A stretch of 64,000 nucleotides of DNA, taken from positions 163,051-227,050 of the forward strand of contig NZ_JAGGKH010000007.1 in NCBI RefSeq assembly GCF_017873565.1, in the 5' to 3' direction. Positions 28,945-36,652 of the stretch are shown in pieces. Position numbers and translations under genes: made by a program. The notes below the pieces were generated by a model. That model saw only the letters and a list, made by a program, of their open reading frames with translations, ran no database searches and had not been told where the DNA came from. The first letter of the stretch is position 1, and each line of letters opens with the position of its first letter. The stretch comes from Lederbergia galactosidilytica (GTDB lineage: Bacteria; Bacillota; Bacilli; Bacillales; Bacillaceae_C).

Positions 28945-30030
28945 CTATTGATACGTAATTTTATCAACTGTTTCTCGATCCAAGCGCTTGATCACTTCTG
29001 TAATAAGCTTTACAGCATTTTCAAAATCATCCCGATGAAGAATTCCCGCATGCGAATGAATATAACGAGTCGCAATGGTCATTGCAATCGAAGGAGCACC
29101 TTCTGCCGCTAAGTGGATTGAACCAGCATCTGTTCCCCCACCTGGAATCGCATCAAATTGATACGGTATATTCAATTCATCTGCAACATCTGTGATTAGT
29201 TCACGCAAACCTTTATGGGAAACCATTGAAGCATCATAAAGGATAATTTGCGGGCCATCCCCCATTTTCGATTGCGCCTCTTTTTCTGAAATTCCTGGTG
29301 TATCCCCAGCAATCCCTACATCAACCGCAATCGCGATATCTGGTTGAATTTTATTGGCTGCTGTTTTGGCGCCACGCAGACCTACCTCTTCTTGAACAGT
29401 TCCTACCCCATAGACAATATTTTGATGGTCCACATTTTGCAGATTTTTCATTACATCAATAGCAATTGCACAACCAATACGGTTATCCCATGCCTTCGCA
29501 AGAAGCATTTTTTCATTATTCATCACAGTAAACTCAAAGTATGGAACCACCATATCACCTGGTCGGACACCCCATTCGACCGCTTCCTCTTTATTAGAAG
29601 CACCAATATCAATAAACATGTCTTTTATATCAATCGGTTTTTTTCGGGCCTCAGCTGACAAGATATGAGGCGGTTTAGACCCAATGACTCCTGTAATATC
29701 ACCCTTTGAAGTAACGATCGTTACCCGTTGTGTAAGCATTACTTGCGACCACCAACCGCCAACAGTTTGAAAACGCAAAAAGCCCTTATCATCAATTTGC
29801 GTAATCATAAAGCCTACTTCATCTAAATGACCAGATATCATAATTTTCGGGCCATTTTCTGCTCCTATTTTTTTAGCGATTAAACTACCTAATCCGTCAG
29901 ATTCCACCTCATCAGCAAAAGGGGTTATGTATTGTTTCATCACTTCTCTCGGCTCTTTTTCATTCCCAGGAATTCCCTTGGCATCGGTTAAATCCTTTAA
30001 CATCGTTAATGTATTATCTAACTTTTTCAA
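28945..30030 (-). CDS. ysdC: M42 family zinc aminopeptidase (YsdC-like)
   Basis: This is a 361-residue cytoplasmic metallopeptidase. The co-catalytic metal ligands are visible: His in SGHLDEVGF (about 67), Asp in AWDNRIG, the Glu pair in [10 protein letters not shown], Asp in AVDVG, and the His near the end in RYIHSHAGI. The start is TTG at 30030 behind GAAGGAGGGACC. Members often form large dodecameric shells that trim short peptides; the oligomeric state is inferred from the family. Confidence 0.94.
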   Translation of the reverse strand: MKKLDNTLTMLKDLTDAKGIPGNEKEPREVMKQYITPFADEVESDGLGSLIAKKIGAENGPKIMISGHLDEVGFMITQIDDKGFLRFQTVGGWWSQVMLTQRVTIVTSKGDITGVIGSKPPHILSAEARKKPIDIKDMFIDIGASNKEEAVEWGVRPGDMVVPYFEFTVMNNEKMLLAKAWDNRIGCAIAIDVMKNLQNVDHQNIVYGVGTVQEEVGLRGAKTAANKIQPDIAIAVDVGIAGDTPGISEKEAQSKMGDGPQIILYDASMVSHKGLRELITDVADELNIPYQFDAIPGGGTDAGSIHLAAEGAPSIAMTIATRYIHSHAGILHRDDFENAVKLITEVIKRLDRETVDKITYQ

Positions 30031-30147
30031 TTTGGTCCCTCCTTCACAATTTCGAAACTATTTCCATTATAATAAAAAGGAAAGATGGAATGCTACTAAT
30101 AAAAAAAAGAAGATAAAAATGGCCAAAAAAGTTCGCAGTTTCACTTT

Positions 30148-30227
30148 TATCATGGCCTGTAGGATGTAGATTATAAAGTCGTTGCAGCAGGACGTCGCGT
30201 ATTTAGCCTTTGATCTTTACCTTTTGA
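30148..30227 (-). repeat. Dispersed repeat family R2, copy C (partial)
   Basis: GGCCTGTAGGATGTAGATTA to GCCTTTGATCTTTA matches the reverse complement of the left part of copy B (GGATCAAAGGCTAAATAC and GACCCACATCCTGTGGGCC). It fills most of the gap between ysdC and the dUTPase gene. Confidence 0.75.
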
Positions 30228-30237
30228 ACATTCTCTG

Positions 30238-30729
30238 TTAATAGCCTTCCTCTTGACGTTTATAATTCACTTCATTTTTTTCAATATAAGCTTTTTGGGT
30301 ATCATCAATTGTGAACCCAAGCGATTGTCCCAAAATAAAATATTGCCGTAATAAATCTTCGTAATCATTGAGTGAGCGTGATTGCCTTAGTTCACCAATT
30401 TGGTGATAAACTTTTAAGAAACTTGTAACTAAATCCTCATTACCTTCATAAGAAACAATTGAAAATGTGTTTTCGTCAAAGCCCAGTTCCAATCCTAAGG
30501 AGAGTATGAAATGGATCCCATCTACATATTCCTCCAAAATCACCTTACTATCTGAAGCTGGCTTTTTACTCCAGAATTTAAAACATCTTGTCTCATTTGC
30601 TAACTCGCCAATTTCTACAAATAAAGCGAGAGTTTTTTCTTCAAATAGAGAGCGATCTTGTAAACCATGTTCCTTCTCAATGTATTGATCTAATTTTCGT
30701 TGCATTTCAAACCATTCTTTCATTGTCAT
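30238..30729 (-). CDS. Dimeric all-alpha dUTPase (dUTPase_2 / MazG-like)
   Basis: This 163-residue enzyme is predicted to hydrolyse dUTP (or dCTP/dUDP) to the monophosphate. Metal-binding residues are in LFVEIGELANETRCFKFW (Glu39, Glu42) and EEYVDGIHFILSLG (Glu67, Asp70), the EXXE and EXXD arrangement of all-alpha NTP pyrophosphatases. The aromatic-rich KFWSKK is typical of the family. The ribosome binding site AGGAGGG lies nine bases before the ATG. It is a housekeeping gene in many Bacilli; no phage genes are nearby. Confidence 0.88.
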   Translation of the reverse strand: MTMKEWFEMQRKLDQYIEKEHGLQDRSLFEEKTLALFVEIGELANETRCFKFWSKKPASDSKVILEEYVDGIHFILSLGLELGFDENTFSIVSYEGNEDLVTSFLKVYHQIGELRQSRSLNDYEDLLRQYFILGQSLGFTIDDTQKAYIEKNEVNYKRQEEGY

Positions 30730-30802
30730 TGTAAAAATCCCTCCTAAAAAAATTATAACAAATAATGAAACTTTTTCTAAGCTCGTTCGTATAGCCAGTT
30801 GA

Positions 30803-30915
30803 GATGTTCAAAAAATGATACTCAAGTTTCTTCGTTCGCTTGTTGCTCCACTGCTCGTCCAGGACGTATTTGTCGACAGTAGCGTCTTTAATCGACTCGG
30901 TCTTTTTTGAACACG
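30803..30915 (-). repeat. Dispersed repeat family R3, copy a
   Basis: This 113-bp element has inverted ends GATGTTCAAAAAA and TTTTTTGAACAC. Its reverse complement reads GTGTTCAAAAAAGACCGAG, then TCGATTAAAGACGC, then GTATCATTTTTTGAACATC. A second copy in the opposite orientation is at 32071-32268. No coding capacity. It lies directly upstream of ysdB. Confidence 0.8.
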
Positions 30916-30947
30916 AATTATTAGATTATCCGATCGGAGGCTGTGTC

Positions 30948-31337
30948 ATGCTTATTCTGCTAAGAATCGCTATTTTCGCCCTTATTATTTATTTGATTTA
31001 TAAAATCATTAAATTTATATTAGATCCGAAACGAAAACTGGAAACCGCTCATGAACAGAAAAAGTATTTTTTCTATGATGTACCTGATAATATTAGAAAA
31101 AATTTCCTGATTACCTTTAATGGCGTTATGTTTGAAGGTGAAAAATATCTCGGTACAACCGATCGCTCCTTTGAAGTTGTTTCTATTTTCGTTTGGCCGC
31201 GGAATCCTAATCTACTTAAGGGTCTATCTTATGAAGATTTTCGATTTATCGAAAATGAAATTCAACTCCGTTATCCTGATAGCGCTATTGATTGGAAAAG
31301 TCCAATTAAAGAACTAATGGAGAAAAATAAAAAATAA
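30948..31337 (+). CDS. ysdB: YsdB family protein
   Basis: This 129-residue protein has one N-terminal membrane helix (LILLRIAIFALIIYLIYKII) followed by a cytoplasmic domain with DPKRKLETAHEQKKYFFYD, KNFLITFNGVMFEGEKYLGT and IDWKSPI, closely like B. subtilis YsdB. The ATG at 30948 follows CGGAGG at seven bases; a longer frame from 30840 would run through repeat R3. Function is unknown. Confidence 0.9.
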   Translation: MLILLRIAIFALIIYLIYKIIKFILDPKRKLETAHEQKKYFFYDVPDNIRKNFLITFNGVMFEGEKYLGTTDRSFEVVSIFVWPRNPNLLKGLSYEDFRFIENEIQLRYPDSAIDWKSPIKELMEKNKK

Positions 31338-31342
31338 TATTC

Positions 31343-31398
31343 GGTCAGAAAGGGTCTACGAAAAATCGATTTATGATTTTTCGTAGACCCTTCTGATC
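31343..31398. terminator. Very long perfect terminator hairpin between ysdB and the TVP38 gene
   Basis: AAGGGTCTACGAAAAATC and GATTTTTCGTAGACCCTT are an 18-bp perfect inverted repeat around a 7-base loop, extended outwards by GGTCAGA / TCTGATC-like bases. It lies between convergent genes. Confidence 0.85.
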
Positions 31399-31449
31399 GT
31401 ACACTATTGATTTTCAATAGAGAATAGTGTATTTCTACATACGTGTCTT

Positions 31450-32043
31450 TTATGAACAGACATTTTTCGCCTTTTCTTCTTGCGAGAAAAATTCATTCCA
31501 AGCGACGGTTGACATTTTTTCGCGTAAAATATATACCAATGCAAGCAAAGCCAATAAAATAATAACACTAATCGTAGGAGTAAAATGTGTGATAAATTCC
31601 CCAAATACAGTGTAAAAAAAAGCCAACGGAAGATTAGTTGCGAACGCACCCTTCATAAATCCCTTGAAATCGGGCCTTCTTTCTAATAGACAAAGATTTA
31701 ATAAATGATAGTGAAAAAAAGGAATGAGTCGAAGGATCGCAATTTGACCTACTGTCATTTTAGCATAACGACCAAACCACTTATTTTTTATCTTTAATAA
31801 TTTTTCATAAGTATTAGGCATTCTGCGAATACAAAAATAAAATAAAGCCGATAAAATAAGTAAACCTGTCATTGAAAAAAGGGTTCCTAAGACACTACCA
31901 AATAATATCCCACCAACCATGCAGACCATTATAACCGGTATAAAAATAAATTGACGTATCACATGGAAAAAAATGAAGATGATCGGAGCCAATGTGCCTG
32001 TTCCTTGCACAAATGTCAGTATGATCAATAATTGTTCATTCAA
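31450..32043 (-). CDS. TVP38/TMEM64 (DedA-like) membrane protein
   Basis: This 197-residue protein of the SNARE-associated/VTT family has about five to six hydrophobic segments. Signatures are CMVGGILFGSVLGTLFSMTG (glycine-rich re-entrant loop), RLIPFFHYHLLN and GAFATNLPLAFFYTVFG. Family members are linked to lipid scrambling or membrane homeostasis; the substrate here is unknown. GGAGGGGATC precedes the ATG. Confidence 0.88.
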   Translation of the reverse strand: MNEQLLIILTFVQGTGTLAPIIFIFFHVIRQFIFIPVIMVCMVGGILFGSVLGTLFSMTGLLILSALFYFCIRRMPNTYEKLLKIKNKWFGRYAKMTVGQIAILRLIPFFHYHLLNLCLLERRPDFKGFMKGAFATNLPLAFFYTVFGEFITHFTPTISVIILLALLALVYILREKMSTVAWNEFFSQEEKAKNVCS

Positions 32044-32070
32044 TTTGATCCCCTCCGCCCTCTTTATAGA

Positions 32071-32268
32071 GCGTGTTCAAAAAGGACTAAGTCGGCTAAA
32101 GGCGCTGACGTCAATCGCAAATGTCCGACACTAAGTATATCCTGGACCCTTGAAAGTTTGAGGCTATCTAACGGCTTTCACTTCAAAGTTCAGCACAGAA
32201 ACGTCTTGGTATTTAATCGAAGAACATATGTCCCACAGTATCATTTTTACCAGGCTTTTTGAACATCC
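32071..32268 (+). repeat. Dispersed repeat family R3, copy b
   Basis: It starts GCGTGTTCAAAAAGGACTA, then AGTCGGCTAAAGGCGC, and ends CAGTATCATTTTTACCAGGC and TTTTTGAACATCC. The ends and left 55 bp match copy a in reverse orientation; the middle is about 90 bp longer. It fills the gap between the TVP38 gene and ysdA. Confidence 0.8.
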
Positions 32269-32297
32269 TCTTATAGTCTATGGGATCGAGAAATTCG

Positions 32298-32573
32298 TTA
32301 TGACAGGCGGTCAAGCACCAAATAAAAAAGAAAACAATCTACAACCGCCAATAATGGGAATCCAAATTTAAATGCTAAATGTTTGGTTTTATGGCGAAAG
32401 ATCCACATTCCAATCGTTGTTCCAACTGCGCCTCCAATTACCGCGATCAACCATAAGCTTTTTTCGCTAATACGCCATTCTTTTTTTTCAGCCCTTCTTT
32501 TATCAATCCTCATTACAAAGATTCCCCATAGATTAATTATAGCAGTGTATATTACTATTATTGGGCTAATCAT
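32298..32573 (-). CDS. ysdA: DUF1294 membrane protein (YsdA-like)
   Basis: This 91-residue protein has three hydrophobic segments and the family pattern FVMRIDKRRAEKKEWRI, then IGGAVGTTIGMWIFRHKTKH. I start at ATG 32573 (MISPIIVIYTA) because GGGAGGAAGAGC precedes it; the longer open frame runs through a terminator hairpin. It lies downstream of rplT, as in B. subtilis. Function is unknown. Confidence 0.9.
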   Translation of the reverse strand: MISPIIVIYTAIINLWGIFVMRIDKRRAEKKEWRISEKSLWLIAVIGGAVGTTIGMWIFRHKTKHLAFKFGFPLLAVVDCFLFYLVLDRLS

Positions 32574-32594
32574 GCTCTTCCTCCCATCTATAAC

Positions 32595-32630
32595 AAAAGC
32601 CATTCTCCAAAATAATGGAGAATGGCTTTT
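32595..32630 (-). terminator. Terminator downstream of rplT
   Basis: AAAAGCCATTCTCC and GGAGAATGGCTTTT form a perfect 14-bp stem around 8 bases, with T-rich ends on both strands. It separates the infC operon (after repeat R2 copy E) from ysdA. Confidence 0.8.
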
Positions 32631-32635
32631 TGCCC

Positions 32636-32868
32636 AGCTACAGCGCCTAGCAACTAGCAAATTTACGATCCCTTCCTACGATAAGGAAGCCAAGCTCAAC
32701 CTTCACCGTGTTTCCTTTATCCCAGGCCTACAGAATCTGGTCAGAACAGAGTTGCGACGTAAAAGAATGTACTAGTGCAGACGAAGCGCCAGGACGGCGC
32801 GTCTTTTAACTGTTCATCCTTATTATTTAAATTTCTACCTCACTAGACAGGCGCTTTCGCTTTTCTAA
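32636..32868 (-). repeat. Dispersed repeat family R2, copy E (most complete, uninterrupted)
   Basis: Read on the minus strand it starts AGAAAAGCGAAAGCGCCTGT, immediately after the rplT stop, continues with AAGGATGAACAG, GACGCGCCGTCCTGGCGC, TGTAGGCCTGGGATAAAG, and ends TTTGCTAGTTGCTAGG and CGCTGTAGCTG. It is about 230 bp and defines the ends of the family. Confidence 0.8.
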
Positions 32869-33222
32869 TTATAGAGCTGCTTTTGCTTTATTAGCTAATT
32901 CTGCGAATGCATTTTCATCAGATACAGCTAGATCAGCAAGCATTTTGCGATTCACTTCAATGCCAGCCAATTTCAAACCATGCATTAAACGGCTATAAGA
33001 AAGACCGTTCATACGAGCAGCTGCATTAATACGAGTGATCCAAAGCTTACGGAAATCACGCTTTTTATTACGACGATCACGGTAAGCGTACATATAAGAT
33101 TTCATTACTTGTTGATTGGCTACTTTAAATAGTCTATGTTTTGAACCATAATAACCTTTTGCTAATTTTAAAACTTTCTTGCGACGTCTGCGTGTAACTG
33201 TACCGCCTTTAACACGTGGCAT
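32869..33222 (-). CDS. rplT: 50S ribosomal protein L20
   Basis: This 117-residue RNA-binding ribosomal protein is needed for early 50S assembly. It begins [17 protein letters not shown] and contains [15 protein letters not shown], then [18 protein letters not shown], then [12 protein letters not shown]. It is the last gene of infC-rpmI-rplT; L20 represses this operon through the leader in B. subtilis. Confidence 0.98.
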   Translation of the reverse strand: MPRVKGGTVTRRRRKKVLKLAKGYYGSKHRLFKVANQQVMKSYMYAYRDRRNKKRDFRKLWITRINAAARMNGLSYSRLMHGLKLAGIEVNRKMLADLAVSDENAFAELANKAKAAL

Positions 33223-33249
33223 ATTAATTCCCTCCTAATTGGTTCCGGT

Positions 33250-33450
33250 TTATTTCAAATTGTCAAGTAGGTGACGAATTCTTTTAAAATCACCTTTTGA
33301 GACAATAGCAGATTTACGTAGTTTACGTTTTTGTTTTTGTGATTTATGAGCGAACATGTGGCTTGTATAAGCATGTGAACGTTTCAGTTTACCACTACCT
33401 GTTTTCTTAAAACGCTTAGCTGCGCCACGGTGAGTTTTCATTTTTGGCAT
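33250..33450 (-). CDS. rpmI: 50S ribosomal protein L35
   Basis: This is a 66-residue basic ribosomal protein with [20 protein letters not shown] and [16 protein letters not shown]. The ATG at 33450 follows GAGGAGG; the reading frame extends further upstream only by overlap with infC. It lies between infC and rplT. Confidence 0.98.
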   Translation of the reverse strand: MPKMKTHRGAAKRFKKTGSGKLKRSHAYTSHMFAHKSQKQKRKLRKSAIVSKGDFKRIRHLLDNLK

Positions 33451-33472
33451 AGGGTTTTTCCTCCTCAAAACT

Positions 33473-33988
33473 TTACTTTTCGGTTTTTGGTGCCAACACC
33501 AAGAACATGCTACGGCCATCCATTTTCGGCTTCGATTCAACAGCTGCTAAATCACTGCATTCTTCAGCGAATTTATTCAATACACGTTGACCGATTTCCT
33601 TATGGGTAATGGCGCGCCCTCTAAAGCGGATCGAAGCTTTCACTTTGTCCCCTTTTTCCAGGAACTTACGTCCATTCCGAAGCTTCGTATTGAAATCATG
33701 ATCTTCAATGGTTGGACTTAATCGAACTTCCTTCACATTGATCACTTTTTGATTTTTACGTGCTTCTTTTTCTCTTTTTTGTTGCTCAAAGCGATATTTT
33801 CCATAGTCCATAATTCTGGCTACTGGTGGTTTAGCATTTGGGGCAACAAGAACAAGATCAAGATTTGCACGAGTAGCCATTTCCAATGCTTCATTGCGGG
33901 ATTTGACTCCAAGTTGATTACCCTGATGATCAATTAGACGAAGTTCACGGGCACGAATGCCTTCATTTACCAACATATCTTTGCTAAT
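33473..33988 (-). CDS. infC: Translation initiation factor IF-3, AUU start
   Basis: This is the 171-residue factor that proofreads initiator tRNA and start codons. It contains [34 protein letters not shown] and [15 protein letters not shown], with [15 protein letters not shown] further on. I place the start at ATT (33988), coding for [10 protein letters not shown], because GGAGGTGGCTAACT lies directly before it and a non-canonical AUU start is the known autoregulatory device of infC. The ATG at 33976 is only 12 bases downstream and too far from that Shine-Dalgarno. Confidence 0.95.
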   Translation of the reverse strand: MSKDMLVNEGIRARELRLIDHQGNQLGVKSRNEALEMATRANLDLVLVAPNAKPPVARIMDYGKYRFEQQKREKEARKNQKVINVKEVRLSPTIEDHDFNTKLRNGRKFLEKGDKVKASIRFRGRAITHKEIGQRVLNKFAEECSDLAAVESKPKMDGRSMFLVLAPKTEK

Positions 33989-34090
33989 AGTTAGCCACCT
34001 CCAAGATATTTTCGGAATACATCTGTTTGGAAAAAGATAAGCGCAGGCGCTTTACTCATCATCAAGCTATCGCTGTAAAAATGCGCAATA

Positions 34091-34233
34091 AAAAAAGCGG
34101 GCACAAAGCACCCGCTTTTCATTCAAGTTATTTAATGAATGATTAATTTAGATCTAAAACCTGCCAACAACATATAGCGTCGATCAGGCGAGAAGCGGGC
34201 AGCTCCTTCTTCCATCAACAAGTATTCAATTCA
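34091..34233 (-). promoter_or_regulatory. infC-rpmI-rplT attenuator leader (L20 leader)
   Basis: The leader RNA starts near 34233 and runs through GGAGCTGCCCGCTTCTCGCC and a region with a second CCCGC-type pairing partner. It ends in the terminator GCGGGTGC-TTT-GTGCCCGC with flanking AAAA/TTTTTTT at 34119-34091. In B. subtilis L20 binding to this leader promotes premature termination. Assignment rests on position, the terminator and known regulation; the L20 site itself is not proven. Between it and infC lies a short repeat-like GATAAGCGCAGGCGCTTTA (about 34037-34055). Confidence 0.8.
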
Positions 34234-34239
34234 CTTATG

Positions 34240-34268
34240 AATATATCACATGATCATAATTCTGTCAA
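34240..34268 (-). promoter_or_regulatory. Promoter of the infC operon
   Basis: TTGACA (34268-34263), 17 bp, TATATT (34245-34240). Confidence 0.8.
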
Positions 34269-34425
34269 TCAATGCCTCTTACATAAGAATTAATTATAGC
34301 AAACAAAATCATATAACACAATCCCTTTTTATACTTTTATATCCTATATATCAATAGAATGTTTAATTTCACTAATATCGGTAAAACTTATAAATTAGAA
34401 GGCCATATACTGGAGGTTTGAGAAA

Positions 34426-34971
34426 ATGAATAAATGGTTCATATCTGTATTAGCATCGAGCTTACTATTAGGACTAGCTGCTTGCTCAGATGATCCTTCC
34501 GTTGATAGTCATCCGAAAGAACAAGTTGTGCCAGATGACAATCAAGATAGGGAGAAGACACCAGATACGATTCAAAAAGAAGATAGTGGAAATAAGTCTC
34601 ATGAGGGACAAGTTCACAATGATCAAGATGTAGCTGAAATGATGCAAGACCTTAATTTTACTGAATTTGAACTTGAGGTAAAATATGGTCCCAATGAGGA
34701 AATAGACTACGAATATAAACAGAAAAGTGATGATGGAGATTACGAAGCTGAAATGAAAGACACAGTAAAAAATGTTATATACAAAGGGACGGAAGCTTTT
34801 ACTGCTTTGTATACACAATTAAAAGATATTGAGCTTGATGCTAATGCCGACAATGAAGCAACAATCAAAGGCATACTCGATCGATTTGATCTTGATTCAG
34901 ATTATAGTAAATTTGATTTAGATATGACTTTTAAAGATGATAGTAAATTAGATATTGAAGATCGAAAATAA
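34426..34971 (+). CDS. YusW-like lipoprotein 1
   Basis: This 181-residue secreted lipoprotein has a signal peptide with lipobox LAAC (Cys20), then an acidic, low-complexity linker (about 21-65). The YusW-type domain contains MQDLNFTEFELEVKYG, AFTALYTQLKDIELD and FDLDMTFKDDSKLDIEDRK. It is followed by a terminator and then by a paralogue. The family has no known function; the domain probably sits on the outer face of the membrane. It is absent from this place in B. subtilis. Confidence 0.8.
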   Translation: MNKWFISVLASSLLLGLAACSDDPSVDSHPKEQVVPDDNQDREKTPDTIQKEDSGNKSHEGQVHNDQDVAEMMQDLNFTEFELEVKYGPNEEIDYEYKQKSDDGDYEAEMKDTVKNVIYKGTEAFTALYTQLKDIELDANADNEATIKGILDRFDLDSDYSKFDLDMTFKDDSKLDIEDRK

Positions 34972-34996
34972 AAGTGCCTACATTAGGCATTTTTAT
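34969..34996 (+). terminator. Terminator after YusW-like gene 1
   Basis: TGCCTA-CAT-TAGGCA with flanking AAAAG and TTTTTATT, overlapping the stop codon. Confidence 0.7.
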
Positions 34997-35068
34997 TATT
35001 TCATTCCTTTCCCGCTAATTTATATGGGATATTTTAAGTAGCCAAAATGATTTAAGGGAGGCTTAAAT

Positions 35069-35602
35069 ATGAAACGCATCTCAGTTGTTTTCTCTGTCTT
35101 TTTCTTGATGAACCTTTTAGTTGCATGCACTAGTACAGATCCGAATAAAAATAGCTCTACACCAAACAATGCATCTCAAGATACTACCACTAATAATGAA
35201 ACAGAAAGCAATTCGTTGAAGGGTGAACCAACAAATTCTTCGAATGAACAAGAAGAAATGAAATCACAAATGGAGAAACTCGATTTTTCTGAAATAGAAA
35301 TAGAAATTTCTTATGGTAATAATCAGGAATATGAAGCTGAAATTGAACAGGACAAAAATCAACCAATTGAAGCCAAGGTAGAAGATGAACTGAATAATAA
35401 ATTCCTAAGGGGAAAAGAAGCTTTTGACAGTATCTACTCAAAAGCAAAGAAACTCACTCTCACGAAGGATAGTAGTGATCAAGAGACAATTAAACAAGTT
35501 TTGCAAGCCTTTGACCTAGGCAATGATTACAATAAATTCGAGATCGAAATCACCTTTAATGACGGCTCTAAACTTGATGTGGAAGATCGAAAAGGAGTTT
35601 AA
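35069..35602 (+). CDS. YusW-like lipoprotein 2 (tandem paralogue)
   Basis: This is a 177-residue lipoprotein with lipobox LVAC (Cys20), a Ser/Thr/Asn-rich linker (about 21-60) and a domain matching the previous gene: MEKLDFSEIEIEISYGNN, AFDSIYSKAKKLTLT, and a C terminus FEIEITFNDGSKLDVEDRKG that aligns almost residue for residue with FDLDMTFKDDSKLDIEDRK. The linkers have diverged completely. GGGAGGC precedes the ATG. It probably arose by tandem duplication. Confidence 0.8.
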   Translation: MKRISVVFSVFFLMNLLVACTSTDPNKNSSTPNNASQDTTTNNETESNSLKGEPTNSSNEQEEMKSQMEKLDFSEIEIEISYGNNQEYEAEIEQDKNQPIEAKVEDELNNKFLRGKEAFDSIYSKAKKLTLTKDSSDQETIKQVLQAFDLGNDYNKFEIEITFNDGSKLDVEDRKGV

Positions 35603-35737
35603 ACGATTATCTACTGAGTGTTTACTTGGACAAGACTGGGACAATAGTTTTTTCACCAGAGAAAAAACAAATTACTATGTGCACGTAACCCGCTCCAGAA
35701 TTATAATTCGCTTTCGCAGGCGGCTGGTGATTCCTCA

Positions 35738-35990
35738 GGCCTATAGGATGTAAGTCACGAAGGCGTTGACGACGTACAAGGACGTACTAGTGTAGGTGAA
35801 GCAACGGGGGAGTTGCGCTTTGGGCCTGCCGCCAGGACAGCGCGTACTTAGCCTTTGATCCTCATTTGCACTCCAGGATCTCACCGATGCCTTTCGACGA
35901 ACACGATGTTCTAGTGACGGCGTTGGTCATAGGACGTGACCGTCACTACCCATCCGATAAGTTTGTAAACGCTCGGCAATTTTACCGACT
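35738..35990 (-). repeat. Dispersed repeat family R2, copy D (rearranged)
   Basis: GGCCTATAGGATGTAAGTCA, GCCAGGACAGCGCGTACTTA and GCCTTTGATCC match copies B, C and E, but about 60 bp of other sequence sits inside, and about 100 bp separates these from a final AAGTTTGTAAACGCTCGG. It fills the 398-bp gap 35603-36000 together with a weak A/T hairpin near 35647-35668. No gene is visible. Confidence 0.65.
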
Positions 35991-36000
35991 AATATCCATC

Positions 36001-36549
36001 TCATCTTTCTTGATGATTCAACCATTTAACAGCATCTAATACATCTGTGGCGATGTAATCGGGAACTACTTCTGCCCACTTCCCAAAATATTGTTGTTGG
36101 AGATAACGCTCATAGGCTTCTTGCCCCGCCCCAGTTCTCACTAAAATCTTCAAGCATCCCACCTCGTTTGCGGCAATCAAATCTGTCCAGCGATCACCAA
36201 TAACAACACATTTCTTTAAATCTAATTGATGCTCATTAGCTGCTTTTTTCAGCATACCTGGAGTAGGTTTTCGGCAAGAACAGCCTTCCTCATGACTATG
36301 AGGACAAAGATAAACAGCATCAAAGCCAAAGTCCTTAAGCTCATTATAAAACGCTTGTGCCGTACTATTTCCTGCAGCAATTCCAGGCTGATTAGTAAAC
36401 GAATAAATTTTGATTTCTTTTTCTTTTAAACTATTAATCGCCTTCATTGCATTGGGATACAGTTCAAATTCACCAGGAAATACAACATGATCATGACCGC
36501 CTATCGTACCATCACGATCTAAAAAAACCGCCTGAATTGAACCTTTCAT
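36001..36549 (-). CDS. HAD-IIIA phosphatase, GmhB-like
   Basis: This is a 182-residue phosphatase with the nucleophile motif FLDRDGTIGG, motif II FTNQPGIA, a zinc-binding insert LCPHSHEEGCSCRKPTPGML, and motif IV VIGDRWTDLIAA. These are the marks of D,D-heptose-1,7-bisphosphate phosphatase and its histidinol-phosphatase relatives. Bacillus has no LPS, so the substrate may be a sugar bisphosphate for glycan synthesis or something else. The ATG at 36549 follows GGGAGGAAG. Confidence 0.85.
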   Translation of the reverse strand: MKGSIQAVFLDRDGTIGGHDHVVFPGEFELYPNAMKAINSLKEKEIKIYSFTNQPGIAAGNSTAQAFYNELKDFGFDAVYLCPHSHEEGCSCRKPTPGMLKKAANEHQLDLKKCVVIGDRWTDLIAANEVGCLKILVRTGAGQEAYERYLQQQYFGKWAEVVPDYIATDVLDAVKWLNHQER

Positions 36550-36652
36550 AGTAATCTTCCTCCCTTTAACTGTCATTTGACAAAGACTTGTTTAATTACG
36601 CTCTGTCTCCGGATTATGGGTGACTACCTAAAGTGTTATTTCATCTTCTTTG

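Noticed and set aside
30238..30729. Prophage remnant because of a dUTPase gene
   Set aside because: The all-alpha dUTPase is common on Bacillus chromosomes and no phage gene is nearby.
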